The position numbers were made by a program, and so were the translations under genes. From assembly GCA_905331475.1 (NCBI GenBank), contig CAJNYU010000186.1:133466-197465 (forward strand): a stretch of DNA of 64,000 nt, given 5' to 3'. Shown here piece by piece: positions 10,610 through 22,890 of the stretch. The stretch is from Rotaria socialis (lineage: Eukaryota > Rotifera > Eurotatoria > Philodinida > Philodinidae). Numbering within the stretch: position 1 is the stretch's first letter; each line of letters begins with the position of its first letter. The notes beneath the pieces are model-generated. The model made no database searches. It was not told where the DNA came from and worked only from the letters and a program-made list of their open reading frames with translations.

Positions 10610-13145
10610 TTCGTCAAAATAAAGATCAAACAAGAAGATAACAAAGATTTCACGTCTTCTATATATTTACTTTTCCAACTTTCTATACAAAGATAACAGA
10701 GATTTTCGAATCAATAGAGAACAATAGAGGTCCTCAGTGGCCACGCGAGTTTAAAGGTGTGCCCATGTAAATATTTTTTGCCTCGAAACGCGTCTGAAAC
10801 GCGTTCCATTTGCGTGCGAAACGTACAGAAGCGAACGCGTCTAAATGCGTCTCCAGTGAAACAAACGAAGCGTTTCNGGTGCCATTTCTTCTCATCACAT
10901 ATATTGCCTTTATCTTTCTGTCCTTGATATTTGTCTTTATCTCTCATTCTCCTTCGTTCTCTCAAATGGTTGAGTATTTAAGCGTGTGCTTTATATGTAA
11001 TCGACTCGGCTTTATGATTTGAAGAGTGAAATAAAGTGTAATACCATCAGCACAAGCTTCTCTTCTATCAGAAATCGTTACAGACGGTTGCTGTGCAGAG
11101 GGGACCTGAGAGCAAAGTGGCCAGATCAAAAATTGAAAAATCAGAAAATGGCAGTTTTTGGCAAATTAGTACATCTTCCGCTAAAATACTGGCATCCAAA
11201 TTTCTGCTACTCCTCTGTTCATTGACTGAAACTTTATTTTCAAAGATATTTCAATAAAAAGAAAGACAATATAGTGAATATACCGTTTAGCTAATACGGA
11301 AACTTCAATAAAAGATATTTAACGTTGAGCTTCTTTTTAAAATTAAAAAGAGGAAAACTAAATCACATACATTCTGCGTAGATTAAGAAATCCAACGAGA
11401 AAAAAACGTTAAAACCCATCATCTCGGTATTGTTGTTCGTATTTCGTATCTTTTGGAATTTGCTCTAGGAAGTTTGTTTAAGATAACATATGCTAATGAA
11501 AAGTTTCTCAAGAATAATTACCATTCACTTTTTTATTTTAAGTTAAACATTATCTGGTTTTATATTGTCGGATTATGATAGTCCAAATTCAGAAATTTTC
11601 CCTATTCTTCAGAAGATCTGGTCATCTGCTGAAGAGATCCTCTGAAATATGGATGAAAAGCAAGACGGACGCAGTCGAATGCAGGCAGCTATTCTACTTG
11701 ACTGTTTTGACATCTATAAAACGAAATAAACCAGCTTGTTATTGATGCGCTGCATTATTATCACATGTAAAAGAAGAAAGGGAATATGAAACTTATTGTT
11801 ATCCGATGATTAATATTGAGCCATTTTTGGGAAATTAATCATATATACATACATACAGCACATGTTATTAATTCGAATAATACAATAATCATTCAATTAT
11901 CTCGATAAAAAACTGACTAATTGATGATAGCTTTCGAATGATTGAGTCTTTAGGGATTAGGAGTAATGTTTTGAATTGGAAGACCCAGTTTTCAAATGTT
12001 CCTAATTTAAAAAGTCTATATTAAATGCATGGAAAAAAGCATATTTTGAGTATATGAACTTTTTTGTTATCTGAACATGAAAACTTCAATTTGATTCATG
12101 ACAGAAAATATCATGCAGTCCTAGTAGATTCCCTATCGACTTTTTGAAAACAATATAGCTTTTACAAAATTCTCAAACCTTTAAATATATAAGATGTAGT
12201 TGCTGCCATCCCAATGGTCTTCAATACGATGATGGCAATAGAAACATGCTAGAATATTTCCACTATTATTTTTGAGGAGAAAAAAATACATCAATAGTGT
12301 TTGACGTTCGAAATCACAAATAAAATTATGTTCTTTACATTTTTCATAGTGTACGGATTTTTTTAAAAGCAAATAAAACACATTAACGATTTATAGAAAT
12401 AATCGTTATGCTTTTGATCTTATACACTTATCTGAGTTTGATATGAAAAATGAGAAAAAAGTTTTTTTCATTCTTGCTTTATTTTCAAACATAGTATCGG
12501 TTCGATATACTACAACTAAACACCACAGTTTCAGCAATTTTGAGTACATAAGAACGAGTGTTTATGGCTTAAAAACAAATTCTAGATAGATTTAAAGGGT
12601 GCAAAATAAAACTAAATTAGAAAATTGCAAATTCTTATGTTTACGATGATTGATTATGATTTCATATTAAAAACGTAAACAAACTGGTTTTATTTACTGC
12701 AGCAGGTATTTTAGTGCTAAATGATAATTTTATAATACGTTTATTTGATTCTACTTAAGAATGTGGTGGCGAGAGAAAAATCAAAGGATATAGAATCTAC
12801 CCGTAGTTGGCGACATCTATAAACTTAAAAGTAGATATCTCATTGCTTAGAACAAAGAACTAATAGAAGTATTTTTCTGTTCCTCCTTCGCGCACACAAG
12901 CATTTTTTGATTTGCTACTTTTTTTTGTCTCTGTCAAGATTCATCAGTAAGTAGTTTGATCTTCATATATTCAATTAAATCAATGTTTACATATTATTTG
13001 CAAGGTCTAATCTATATTTAGAAAAAATTTCCATTTTAACATAAGAAAAAAAATATTGTTAATGGTCATCGAAAGTACAGTTGTTTATTTATGATATTGT
13101 TTCATTTTTGTTTTACTCGATTAGGATGTTATTTTTCAATATCAA
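10610..13145. other. Intergenic; short CG-rich patch at 10735-10890
   Basis: No supported gene over about 2.5 kb. The 10735-10890 patch stands out from the AT-rich background because of repeated aaacgcgt/gcgaa motifs, and it contains a single ambiguous base (n) at 10877. Its composition resembles another CG-rich island at 37985-38260. The rest is AT-rich with short poly-A and poly-T runs. The promoter of the GTPase fusion gene should lie at the left edge. Confidence 0.5.
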
Positions 13146-14111
13146 TCAACGAGTCTGTCCTTGTTTCATATTACTTTGTGATGAACTAATTGTCTTGATG
13201 ACGTTCGCTTCGTTTTTATTCGTACTATTAACAAGAACACGTTGTGGAGCCATTGATGTATTTGGCTTCATTGATATCAATTGTAGATCTGATGACGATC
13301 TTGGTGCTGCTTGAACATACTGTATTGAACCAGCTTGAATTTGTTGTGGTTGTCCAAAGGTTACTGTTTGCGATCTGGCGAAGGTTGGTTGAAGCATTGA
13401 TTGATTACCACTGAGTATCATTGGAGCAGCAGTTGTATTTAAAATAGTTGGCAAAGCAAAAGGTTGTTGTTGGTTTTGAAATTGTATTGTAGGTAAAGTA
13501 GTTTGTTGTGGCTGCATTTGAACAGTACCTGTAATAGCCTGTGGTTGTTGACATTTAACTGGTACTAGAATAATTTGTTGTTGTTGTTGGGGAGCTCTAG
13601 ATTCGCTTGCATGTGAACATGATCGATAACGACGCTTACAACATGGAGTTATTGTTTCACAAGTTGATATTGATGAACATGAATCTGATCTAACGATACA
13701 AATAGTAGGACGTGAATGACATCGACGACGAATTCGAATTGGACGCCCGTATCCACGTGGTTGTTGCATCATAGACATAGGATTCATGTTTGGATAGGGC
13801 ATTGGAGGTCGGCCATTCATATTTGGATATGGCATAGGTGGCGGACCATTCATATTTGGATATGGCACAGGGTAGGATGGTGAAGGTGGACCTATATTGG
13901 AATTCATTGGTGGATATGGACCAGCTCCTCCAGGAGGAACATAACCTTGATATGGATAATTACCAACAGCAGCACTTCCGGGAACATATGATTGTGGAGT
14001 AACGAGTGGAAAAGGTTTGGGTAGACCGGTGTTTTTTTTGCGTTTAAAGCGACTAAAAAAGCCAGAATCTGATGAATCTTTTGAGCCCTGAAATATAGAA
14101 GATTTAATCAT
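13146..14111 (-). CDS. Pro/Gln-rich low-complexity protein, 321 aa
   Basis: A continuous 321-aa frame from ATG 14111. The N-terminal half is Pro/Gly/Tyr-rich with three tandem copies of a PYPNMNG(P/R)PPM-type unit at about 83-112. A central basic and cysteine-bearing stretch (RRRCHSR, CCKRRYRSC) is followed by a Gln-rich tail. No catalytic domain is visible. Such composition occurs in transcription co-regulators, RNA-binding condensate proteins and some matrix proteins, and I cannot choose between them. The start is uncertain: the sequence before GGCTCAAAAG (minus strand) ends in a good acceptor, ttctatatttcag, so the first eight codons may be intron and the true start may lie upstream or the site may receive a trans-spliced leader. 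It is divergent from the SWI/SNF gene, whose ATG is only 32 nt away. Confidence 0.6.
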   Translation of the reverse strand: MIKSSIFQGSKDSSDSGFFSRFKRKKNTGLPKPFPLVTPQSYVPGSAAVGNYPYQGYVPPGGAGPYPPMNSNIGPPSPSYPVPYPNMNGPPPMPYPNMNGRPPMPYPNMNPMSMMQQPRGYGRPIRIRRRCHSRPTICIVRSDSCSSISTCETITPCCKRRYRSCSHASESRAPQQQQQIILVPVKCQQPQAITGTVQMQPQQTTLPTIQFQNQQQPFALPTILNTTAAPMILSGNQSMLQPTFARSQTVTFGQPQQIQAGSIQYVQAAPRSSSDLQLISMKPNTSMAPQRVLVNSTNKNEANVIKTISSSQSNMKQGQTR

Positions 14112-14143
14112 TTAAATTTATTCTTCTTTCAGATACATTAGTA

Positions 14144-17100
14144 ATGACAACTGCGGATAATGATCCCGCTTGTGTCATTGCCATCGAACCATCTGAACTC
14201 GATCATATTCGTGCCAATGTTCTCAAATCTCAGATAGCAACTTATCGTCTTCTAGCTCGCAATTTGCCAGTGTCAAATTCTCTACTTCAATCATGTTCAT
14301 ATAAAGTACAACTAGCTGCGTTGATTCAAAATCATGTTCAAGAACAACCTGAAATAACCCAACCAACAACTATTGTGCTTGAAACTCATCAAAATGATGA
14401 TGATGATAGTCCATTAAAGTTTACATCGGCAACAGCTATGTATCAATGGCTAGTCGGAACACACCAAATCAATAATATCGATGAAGAAGATGCTATTCCT
14501 ACGCGTATTCGTCAACATCCAATTAGTCTCAATCCTTTGTATATTCAACAAGAACGAGAAAAACGGTAAAAATAGGACATTTAAAAATTAGCAATCAACT
14601 ACTATTTCGTTATTGTTTTCGAGAAAGTGTTTATTCATCTATACACGTAGAGGATTCTACAATAGTATCACAGGAAAATTAATATAATAGTTTCTCTCCA
14701 CGTACGACGTGTTCATTGTATATCTTTTTTCGTTTTATATTTCGATCAAATTTTTAAGTTTTCTTTAGCTTTTACATAGAATAAAGTGCTCATCTCAATT
14801 CAAACTCTTATTTTAGTGTTTTTAATCGTATTTCTAATCGTCTTCAAGAACTTGAACATATGCCTTCTCAAATGAGTGTTGACTTACGAACACAAGCATT
14901 AATTGAACTTAAATCACTTAAATTACTTCAATTTCAAAAGCAACTTCGCGGCGAAATTCTTCATACTATGAAGGTTTCTATAAGCTAAATATTAAAGTTT
15001 ATTTCTCTATTTTTGTTTTTGTTTCTAATAGAAAGATACATTAATACAAACGGCTCTCAATCCACGTTCATATAAACGTCCAAAACGTCATCATCTTCGT
15101 GAAGCACGGTCCACTGAACAGTATGAACGACAACGTAAAATCGAAATCGAACAAGGTCAACGTGCTAAACATCACGAATTTCTCAATGCTGTTCAAAATC
15201 ATGCACGTGAATTCCGTGAATATCATCGTCGTTATTCACTATCAACGGCACGGATGAATAAAGCAATTCAAGCTTATTTTGCCAATAATGAACGCGAATT
15301 AATCAAGGAAAAAGAACGCAAAGAAAAAGAACGTATTAAACGTTTAATGAACGAAGATGAAGAAGGTTATCGAAAGTTGGTTGATGAGAAAAAAGATGCA
15401 CGTTTAACATTATTATTATCACAAACCGATGCTTATATTGATAATCTCAAACAATTAGTTCGACAACATCAACAAGCAAATCGTTCGCGTGAACGAACAA
15501 CGAAAACAATTTCAGATAAGCCTGTACAACCTGTTACAATCGTTGTTCACGAACCTTCAACTGATGAAGAAGTTAAACCAGCGTAAGATAAGATAATTTG
15601 CCGACGGAAGGAGTTTATCAGTATGTTCGTTTTTAGTCCGATCGTTGATCAAACTGGTAATGATGAAGCTATTCGTGATGCTGTCAAAGTTGCTGCAACA
15701 AATGAAGATGATGAGTATGATGCCAAAGAATCCTATTATTCAATTGCTCATCGTATTCGTGAGCCAATTACAGAACAATCGAAAATGCTTGTCGGCGGAC
15801 AACTTAAACCTTATCAATTGCAAGGCCTTGAATGGCTTGTTTCGTTATATAATAACAATTTAAACGGTATACTTGCTGATGAAATGGGTCTCGGGAAAAC
15901 AATTCAAACAATCGCATTGATTGTTCATTTAATTGATTATAAGAAAAATCCAGGCCCATCACTCATTATTGTTCCGTTATCAACATTATCGAATTGGGCT
16001 TCAGAATTTCAACGTTGGGCCCCCGATGTCGGCGTCATACAATATAAAGGTCTACCACATGTACGTAAAATGCTTGCACAATCGATACGTACAAATCGTT
16101 TTAATGTTTTATTAACCACATATGAATATATTATGCGTGATCGTTCAATATTATCCAAAGTTCCATGGAAATATTTAATTGTCGATGAAGGTCATCGGAT
16201 GAAAAATCATCATTGTAAATTAACACAAATTTTAAATACATTTTATGTACATACACCACATCGTTTATTATTAACTGGTACGCCATTACAAAATAATCTG
16301 CCGGAATTATGGGCCCTATTGAATTTTATTCTACCAACAATATTTAAATGTGCAACCACATTTACCGATTGGTTTAATGCACCATTTGCTACTTTGCCAA
16401 GTGAAAAAGTTGAATTAAATCATGAAGAAACTCTATTGATTATTCGACGTCTGCATAAGGTGTTACGACCTTTCCTATTACGTCGACTTAAAAAAGAAGT
16501 CGAATCACAATTACCAGAAAAGGTTAGTACGCATAATAATAAGCTCTCGATTTGTACTAAGATTTTCGTAACAGGAAAGTATGCAAACGGTTTTTTAGAA
16601 ACTTTCATATCTCACCTAACTATTCTGTTTCCTTAGTAGAAATAGTTTTGTCAATTCAAAAAAAAAACTTCTTATCCATATCTATCTAATTGTTTAGGTT
16701 GAATATACTGTTAAATGTGAATTATCAGCATTACAACGTTGTCTTTATCATGCTATGTCAAAAAATCGTACATTAATTATTGAAAGTCAAAATGGTAAAA
16801 GTGGTCGTCGGGCATTGATGAATAAATTAATGCAACTGCGTAAAATATGTAATCATCCATTTCTATTCGAAGAAATCGAAGAACGTTTAGCACGATCGCT
16901 TGGCTATAAAGATGGATTTGTAAGCGGGCCTGATCTATTTCGTGTATCCGGAAAATTCGAATTACTCGATCGTATATTACCAAAATTAAAAGCAAGTGGA
17001 CATAAAGTTTTATTATTTTGTCAGATGACGGCTGTTATGGATTTATTCGAAATCTATTTTGCCTATCGAAATTATACATACATACGTTTAGATGGCACAA

Positions 17101-19340
17101 CAAAAGCCGATGATCGTGGTGAATTATTAAAAAGTTTTAACGATGATAGTACGAATTGTTTTATATTTTTACTATCAACACGTGCTGGCGGCGTTGGCTT
17201 AAATTTGCAAAAAGCCGATACAGTTATTTTATTCGATTCGGATTGGAATCCACATCAGGATCAACAAGCACAAGATCGTGCACATCGTATTGGACAAAAA
17301 AATGAAGTCCGAGTTTTACGTTTAATGACTGTTAATACAGTTGAAGAAAAAATCTTAGCTTGCGCAAGGTATAAATTAAATGTCGATGAAAAAGTTATTC
17401 AAGCTGGTATGTTCAATCGTTCGTCCACGTCAAGTGAACGACATGATTATCTCGAACAATTGATTGAAGGAGAAGATGATTTTAAAGATGATGATGAAGA
17501 TATACCAGACGATGAAATTCTTAATCAAGTAAGTTTATTTTCAGTGAAAACTATTGAATTTAATGACTCGTAGATAAAGAATTTGATTCCGGAATTTACT
17601 CAAACGATAATAAGAATAGCAATACCTTCTCGCTATAGAGTTATGGTTATTTTCATTCGCGAAGCGAATTTTCTTATATATGTTTTTTATAGTCATGTAG
17701 GGAAGATAAAAATGTCCTGATCATTTTTAGGCTCTTCATACCTCACATTATTCTTATGAAGTCAACTAAATATTTATTCAGAAAGTTTTTTCTCTATATA
17801 GTTCTAATGAAATGATTTCTTTCATAGATGATTGCTCGTACGGAAGGTGAATTTAATTTATTCAATCGTATGGATGTTGCTCGACGTGAATATGAATCTC
17901 TACATGGTGTGGGCAGTGGTGGTGATGGTGCTACCGAACGTCGGAATTGGAAATTATCAAATGCTGCAGTAGCAACACCAGTCGCTGATGATGCTAAACT
18001 TCTTACACCTCGAATTAAACGTAAAAAAGAAAGCGACAATGAAGATTCAATTGATCAACCATCAAAAGTTCCTTCCAATGAAAAGTAGAACGATTTATTT
18101 TCTCTCTCGTTCGTTGGAGAATTTTGTTTTTTCTTTTATTAGAAAACTAACACCTGGTTTTATTGATCAGAGTGATGATGACGCTACTGGCGGAGGTGAA
18201 GAAACTACTACGACAACTACAACTACAAACGATGAAACAACACCATCGCCATTAGAAGACATTGATGACGAAGAAGATCTTGATTACTCTCAAGTAACAC
18301 CGACTATTCATCGTAAAATGAAAATAACTCGTCTTATCACCGACGATGAATTACCCGGTTGGCTGAAAAATGATGTCGAAGAAGTAGAAAAAACTCTTGA
18401 AAACGATGACGATTTTGGTAAAGGTCGTCGTCAACGTAAAGATGTTGATTATAGCGATAATTTAACTGAACGAGAATTTTTACAAGCATTAGAAGAAGGA
18501 AATTTAGATGATGCTGTTGAACAAAAACGTGTAAGAAAACAAAATCGTAAAAATGCCTTATCTACTGACGATAATGATATTGATCTTGATGAAACGGAAG
18601 CACGTTCATCATTCGATAATCCATCAACACCTATATCGCATCAACAAAATTTTTCATCGAAACGTGGCAGCGTGAAAAAACGTTTGCAAACTGTTGATCC
18701 TAAAATTGCACCACAATGCCGAGTTTTACTCGAACGTCTATTAGCCTATCGTACGGAAGACAATCGAATATTAGCACAACCATTCATTCGTCTACCTGGA
18801 CAAAAACAATTACCTATTTACTATCAAACAATTAAAGATCCAATTGATTTTCAACGTATTAAACGAAAAATTGATACATACAGATATTCAAGTCTAGATG
18901 AATTTCAAACGGATATTGAATTACTTGTAGAAAATGCTCAAACATTCAATTGTGAAACATCATTAATTTTTGCTGATTCGATTCTAATAGAAAAAGTTTA
19001 TAGGAATCTACGTGAACAACTTGATGCGGGTCTTATTGAAATGCCATCAGCAACGACAATAGCAAACGAACAACCAGCAACAACAACAACAACGCCAGTA
19101 GCTGCAGCAAAAACAACGACTCCTCGCCAATCAGCAAGGCGAGGTCGTGCTGCAAAAGCAACAGCAACAACAACTCCTGTTACAACGAATGGAGAGGTTT
19201 CACGACGAGGACGAAAAAGAAAATTAACTGTTGTTAAAGATGAGGAAGAATCGGATGAAGAACTGCAACAACAACAACAACAACAGCAGCAGCAGTCAGT
19301 TTCTGAAGAAGAACGTGATCATGATGCAAATTATGAATAA
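14144..19340 (+). CDS. SMARCA4/2-like (brm): SWI/SNF chromatin-remodelling ATPase (BRM/BRG1 type)
   Basis: Catalytic subunit of the BAF/Brahma complex, which slides or ejects nucleosomes using ATP. Exons: 14144-14565, 14817-14973, 15032-15582, 15637-16522, 16698-17528, 17828-18084 and 18143-19340; the joined frame is 1433 aa. Domains: QLQ ([14 protein letters not shown]) near the start; HSA region with [19 protein letters not shown] and EDEEGYRKL; helicase Walker A DEMGLGKT at 458-465 and DEGH at 560-563; helicase C with DRAHRIGQ at 865-872; a SnAC-like region ending EVDYSD-like ([11 protein letters not shown]); and a bromodomain at about 1213-1325 with the acetyl-lysine Asn N1304 in NAQTFN. 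I see no BRK domain, and there is almost no sequence before QLQ, whereas vertebrate members have more than 150 residues there. The C-terminus has Thr-rich, RGR/AT-hook-like and poly-Gln tracts. AATAAA lies at 19414-19419. An acceptor-like tttcag at 14128-14132 precedes the ATG. Confidence 0.96.
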
Positions 19341-19948
19341 AGTGTCTTATACATATTTGTATATGTTTTCTCTTAATGTTGACTATATGTATGTAATTAT
19401 TAAGGACAAACAAAATAAATAGTCTAAATGTTGTTTATCTTTTGATTCTCTCTCAATCGTCTTACCCGATTGCCCATATTTGATAATAGAATATATTAAA
19501 CGAAGTTGATCACTATTATTGATGAAGTATCAATGTGAATATTGTATTCTCTCTTTCTTTCGTTAATACACGTTGTTGTCAATCATACTTATTACTGTTT
19601 GAACATAGCTTAGGATTAATTTTGCAATAACAGGAGAAATATCGTAATGCTTCTCCTTTTATACAATAAAATTACCTTGAATATAGCACAGAAAGAAAGA
19701 GTGAGTGTATACACAGACGAACAATATTTATACTTGACTTTTTATATGCTATATGATGTTTGTAGTAAAAAGCGCAATCGAGCGTAGAGTCTAAACGAGA
19801 GAGAGAGAGAGTAGAAACATCTTTTTCTGTATCATTATCGATGATATGATATTAATTTATCTCCTATATTGAACAGTTATAGAACCTTGGATATAAAGCA
19901 AAATAAATTTATATTGAAAATGAATAGAAATTAAAATATTTAGATACG
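19341..19948. other. Spacer between SWI/SNF and JmjC genes
   Basis: Contains the 3' UTR of the SWI/SNF gene with AATAAA at 19414-19419, a GA microsatellite near 19799-19812, and an acceptor-like tatttag ending at 19943, five bases before the JmjC start codon. No further gene is seen. Confidence 0.6.
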
Positions 19949-21900
19949 ATGTCGATGATGACTGCCGCACCCGAATGGAATGTGCCGTATGTATTCAAAG
20001 GAGCAACGATTATTGATGATACTCATTCGTGGACAGGAGGACGACGTTTGGCTAATTTATTTAATGAAAAATTATTATCGTTTCGACTTGGCAAACGACA
20101 AAAGTCATTTTTCGGTAGTTTAATATTAGGTTATTTTATCAACCTTGATGGGTATTCATGAATAGTATTGTTTTGTCCTTAGGACATGCTTGAATACACA
20201 AAAAAACAGGAATTTCAATTAGGTGAATAAATAAAAAGAAAATTATCTTCTGATAAACGAAAAATTGTTATCATTATATTACCTAAAATTTTTATGTGAC
20301 AAGTTTTTGAGTAATGAAGGATACCTATTTTAACAAATAACAAGAACGATCATTATTATCAGATGATGAATTTCTGCTTGGATTATTCAAATTCAATAAT
20401 TGTTTGATGATCACACTTTCCATCTCGGTATGATTATTGCTTTGACAGGTCTAGGACAAGTTTTTTGTCAAACATGCCGATCGTTTTCATTACTAGTCGT
20501 AGACATATTCCTTGAGATATTTTTGCTTTCGATGATTAATCAATCATAGTTTTCAGATTTTGGAAGCGCAGTTAATTTTTCTAGAATTTTTGAAAGTACA
20601 AACCGTTATTATCTAGGCAATCAGTGAAATATTTATCGTAGGCGATCGTGTTCAATTCGAAAAAGACTGTAATCATATTCAAGCTACTATCAATGATTTT
20701 CTTAGTTGGACCACATCGATCGATAACAATTCTCTTCCTATTGATCATCCGTTATATCAATATTCAAATAAAGAATATTTTGCCTATGCCGATTATATGC
20801 ATTTACCTGAATTATTCGAAAATGATGATCAACATCCACTTATACATGTATGTATATTCATTCGATAGAGAGAGAGAGACTTAAGTAACTAATAATAATA
20901 ATAATATTTTAAAGATGATCAAATGGTCTGATATAGGTTTAAAAGATCGATCTGGAAAAGAATCAACATTATGGATTGGTTCTCAAGGATCTCATACGCC
21001 ATGTCATTATGATACCTATGGAATAAATTTTGTGGCGCAAATTGTTGGAAAGTAAAATATAAAATATCGTTAATTGAGAAATAATTTATTTGAAATTAAG
21101 AAAACGTTGGTTACTATTTCCACCGGAGAGTCCAATAGGTCAATTACAAACACGTATACCATACGAAGAATCAAGTGTTTATATTGATGTTGAACCATCT
21201 GTATTAGACAAATTCAAAGTAATTTGCTTTTTTATTTTTCCACGATGTAAAATAATTTTTCATAGGATATTGATGTTTACGACGTAACTCTTGAGCCTGG
21301 TGATGTTTTATTTGTACCAAAACATTGGTGGCATTTCGTTTCATCTCTTGATACAATAACGATATCGGTTAATAGCTGGCTAGAACAAGTAAATCATGGA
21401 ATTGAATACGCAATATAATAGTTGATTAGTCATTTTTTTTCTTATAATAGCCTGATGATCATGTTGAACGAATTAAAGAAATGCTTGTTCGACAGATTAT
21501 TACATCGACTATGTTATCCCATGATTATCCATGTGATCAATGGTTAAATCACAATGAAGTATGAATACAATGAAAATTATTTCCGTATATTAGTTTAAAT
21601 CCACCTATATAGATTGCGACGGATCCCGCCACTAATTTGACATTACTATCTAGTCTATTGGCAAATACAGACGTACAAGAACCCACATCAAAGCGATCTC
21701 GAAATATAATTACTACTGCTAATCATGTAAATGAACAACGTTTAACCAGTACATTATTCGGAAGTATTGGCTTAACACCATCGAATGATAATGTTTCTTC
21801 GGATGCATCAGACGACGAAATTTTATTGAAACGTCTCCTGAAAGCAATGACTGCATCTGATACGATTGATTTAATTTATAACAAATTACTTTCTGCCTGA
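19949..21900 (+). CDS. HSPBAP1-like: JmjC/cupin dioxygenase, HSPBAP1-like
   Basis: A Fe(II)/2-oxoglutarate oxygenase-type protein most like HSPB1-associated protein 1. Exons: 19949-20114, 20642-20847, 20915-21051, 21101-21218, 21266-21388, 21451-21558 and 21613-21900, joined frame 381 aa. Motifs: GSQGSHTPCHYD with the metal pair H155-x-D157; GKKRWLLFPPE, the usual strand after it; TRIPYEESSV; and EPGDVLFVPKHWWHF with distal ligand H232; then SVNSWLE. All three metal ligands are present, so catalysis is plausible, but the substrate of this family is not settled. The C-terminal about 90 residues are a low-complexity acidic/Ser-rich tail. The first intron (20115-20641) is unusually long for the locus at 527 nt. 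AATAAA is at 21920-21925. The acceptor-like tttag at 19939-19943, just before the ATG, could be a trans-splice site. Confidence 0.92.
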
Positions 21901-22890
21901 GTTTTCGTTTTTCGCAACAAATAAATTAAAAATTCTATGTGAAGTTACGATTTGAAATATTAAAAACGGCATAGCTATCTCGTTTTGTACATGACAAAAA
22001 TAATGAACATACCGATCACTATTAAAAATCTTTAGGCCTGCTGCTTGTTTCGTAGGAATTTTTTGACTTTTATTAAACTTATGAAAAAATAACAGTACGA
22101 TGTGTTTTGGAATGATAAAAAAGTAAAATCTACAAACACATATAAATGATTTTACATTGAACAGAGTGAACAAATTTACGTAAGCGACCTTTGACTAATC
22201 ACACATTAATCTTGACGCATTGTTTTATCAATGTTGAGAAAAAAAACTTGTCACACATTTTATCAATGGTATTAGTTAAAAGAAACTTTTGATAGATTCT
22301 TTAGAAGGATAAAAGAATTGACGTGGCTTAATGAAAAGTTTTCTTGTATTTTATCACAGATGGTCGATATTTTCACTTGAAAATGTCATCGATTTCATTG
22401 AACAATGAATGTCCTTTATCGCAGATGTTTTTTGTTTTCTTTTGTAATTCAACACAAATCTACAAGAAACAAAAGATTAGTTCAAGATCACTAAATATCT
22501 ATTGTTATTACATCGCATTATCATTCTTTTTCTTTTTCTTCTTCTTTTTTTTTCGAAGAAAAATGTTCATACTCTTGCTTCTTACCCTTCATCTGTTCTA
22601 TTACTTTCTCATCGAGTGTTCGTATAGGTATTAACATTTATTTAAATAACTTCCTCTTTTTCTCATTGTCTCGCTCGTTCGTTCGTTCGTTCGTTTGTTC
22701 ATACGTCAATGTAAAGAAAGAACGAGCGTACACATCTGAAACTACTACAGTACGATAATTTGTCTAAAAGTTCCTCTTTGTCGCTTGCATTGTATGAATT
22801 TTTTGTACATTCGAAAATGATTTGATAAGGAACAAAAAAAGAAAACAATGCTATTCGAAAAATGTTCGCGATGAATGTTCGATTATCATC
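21901..22890. other. Intergenic, promoter side of the CBM14 gene
   Basis: Nearly 1 kb with no supported gene. It contains pyrimidine-rich runs near 22525-22552 and a gttc tetranucleotide repeat (gttcgttcgttcgtt) near 22676-22700. The frame at 22344-22634 is low-complexity translation of poly-T and is not a gene. Confidence 0.55.

Noticed and set aside
22344-22634. 96-codon frame with a poly-Phe run
   Set aside because: Translation of a T-rich tract, not protein-coding composition.
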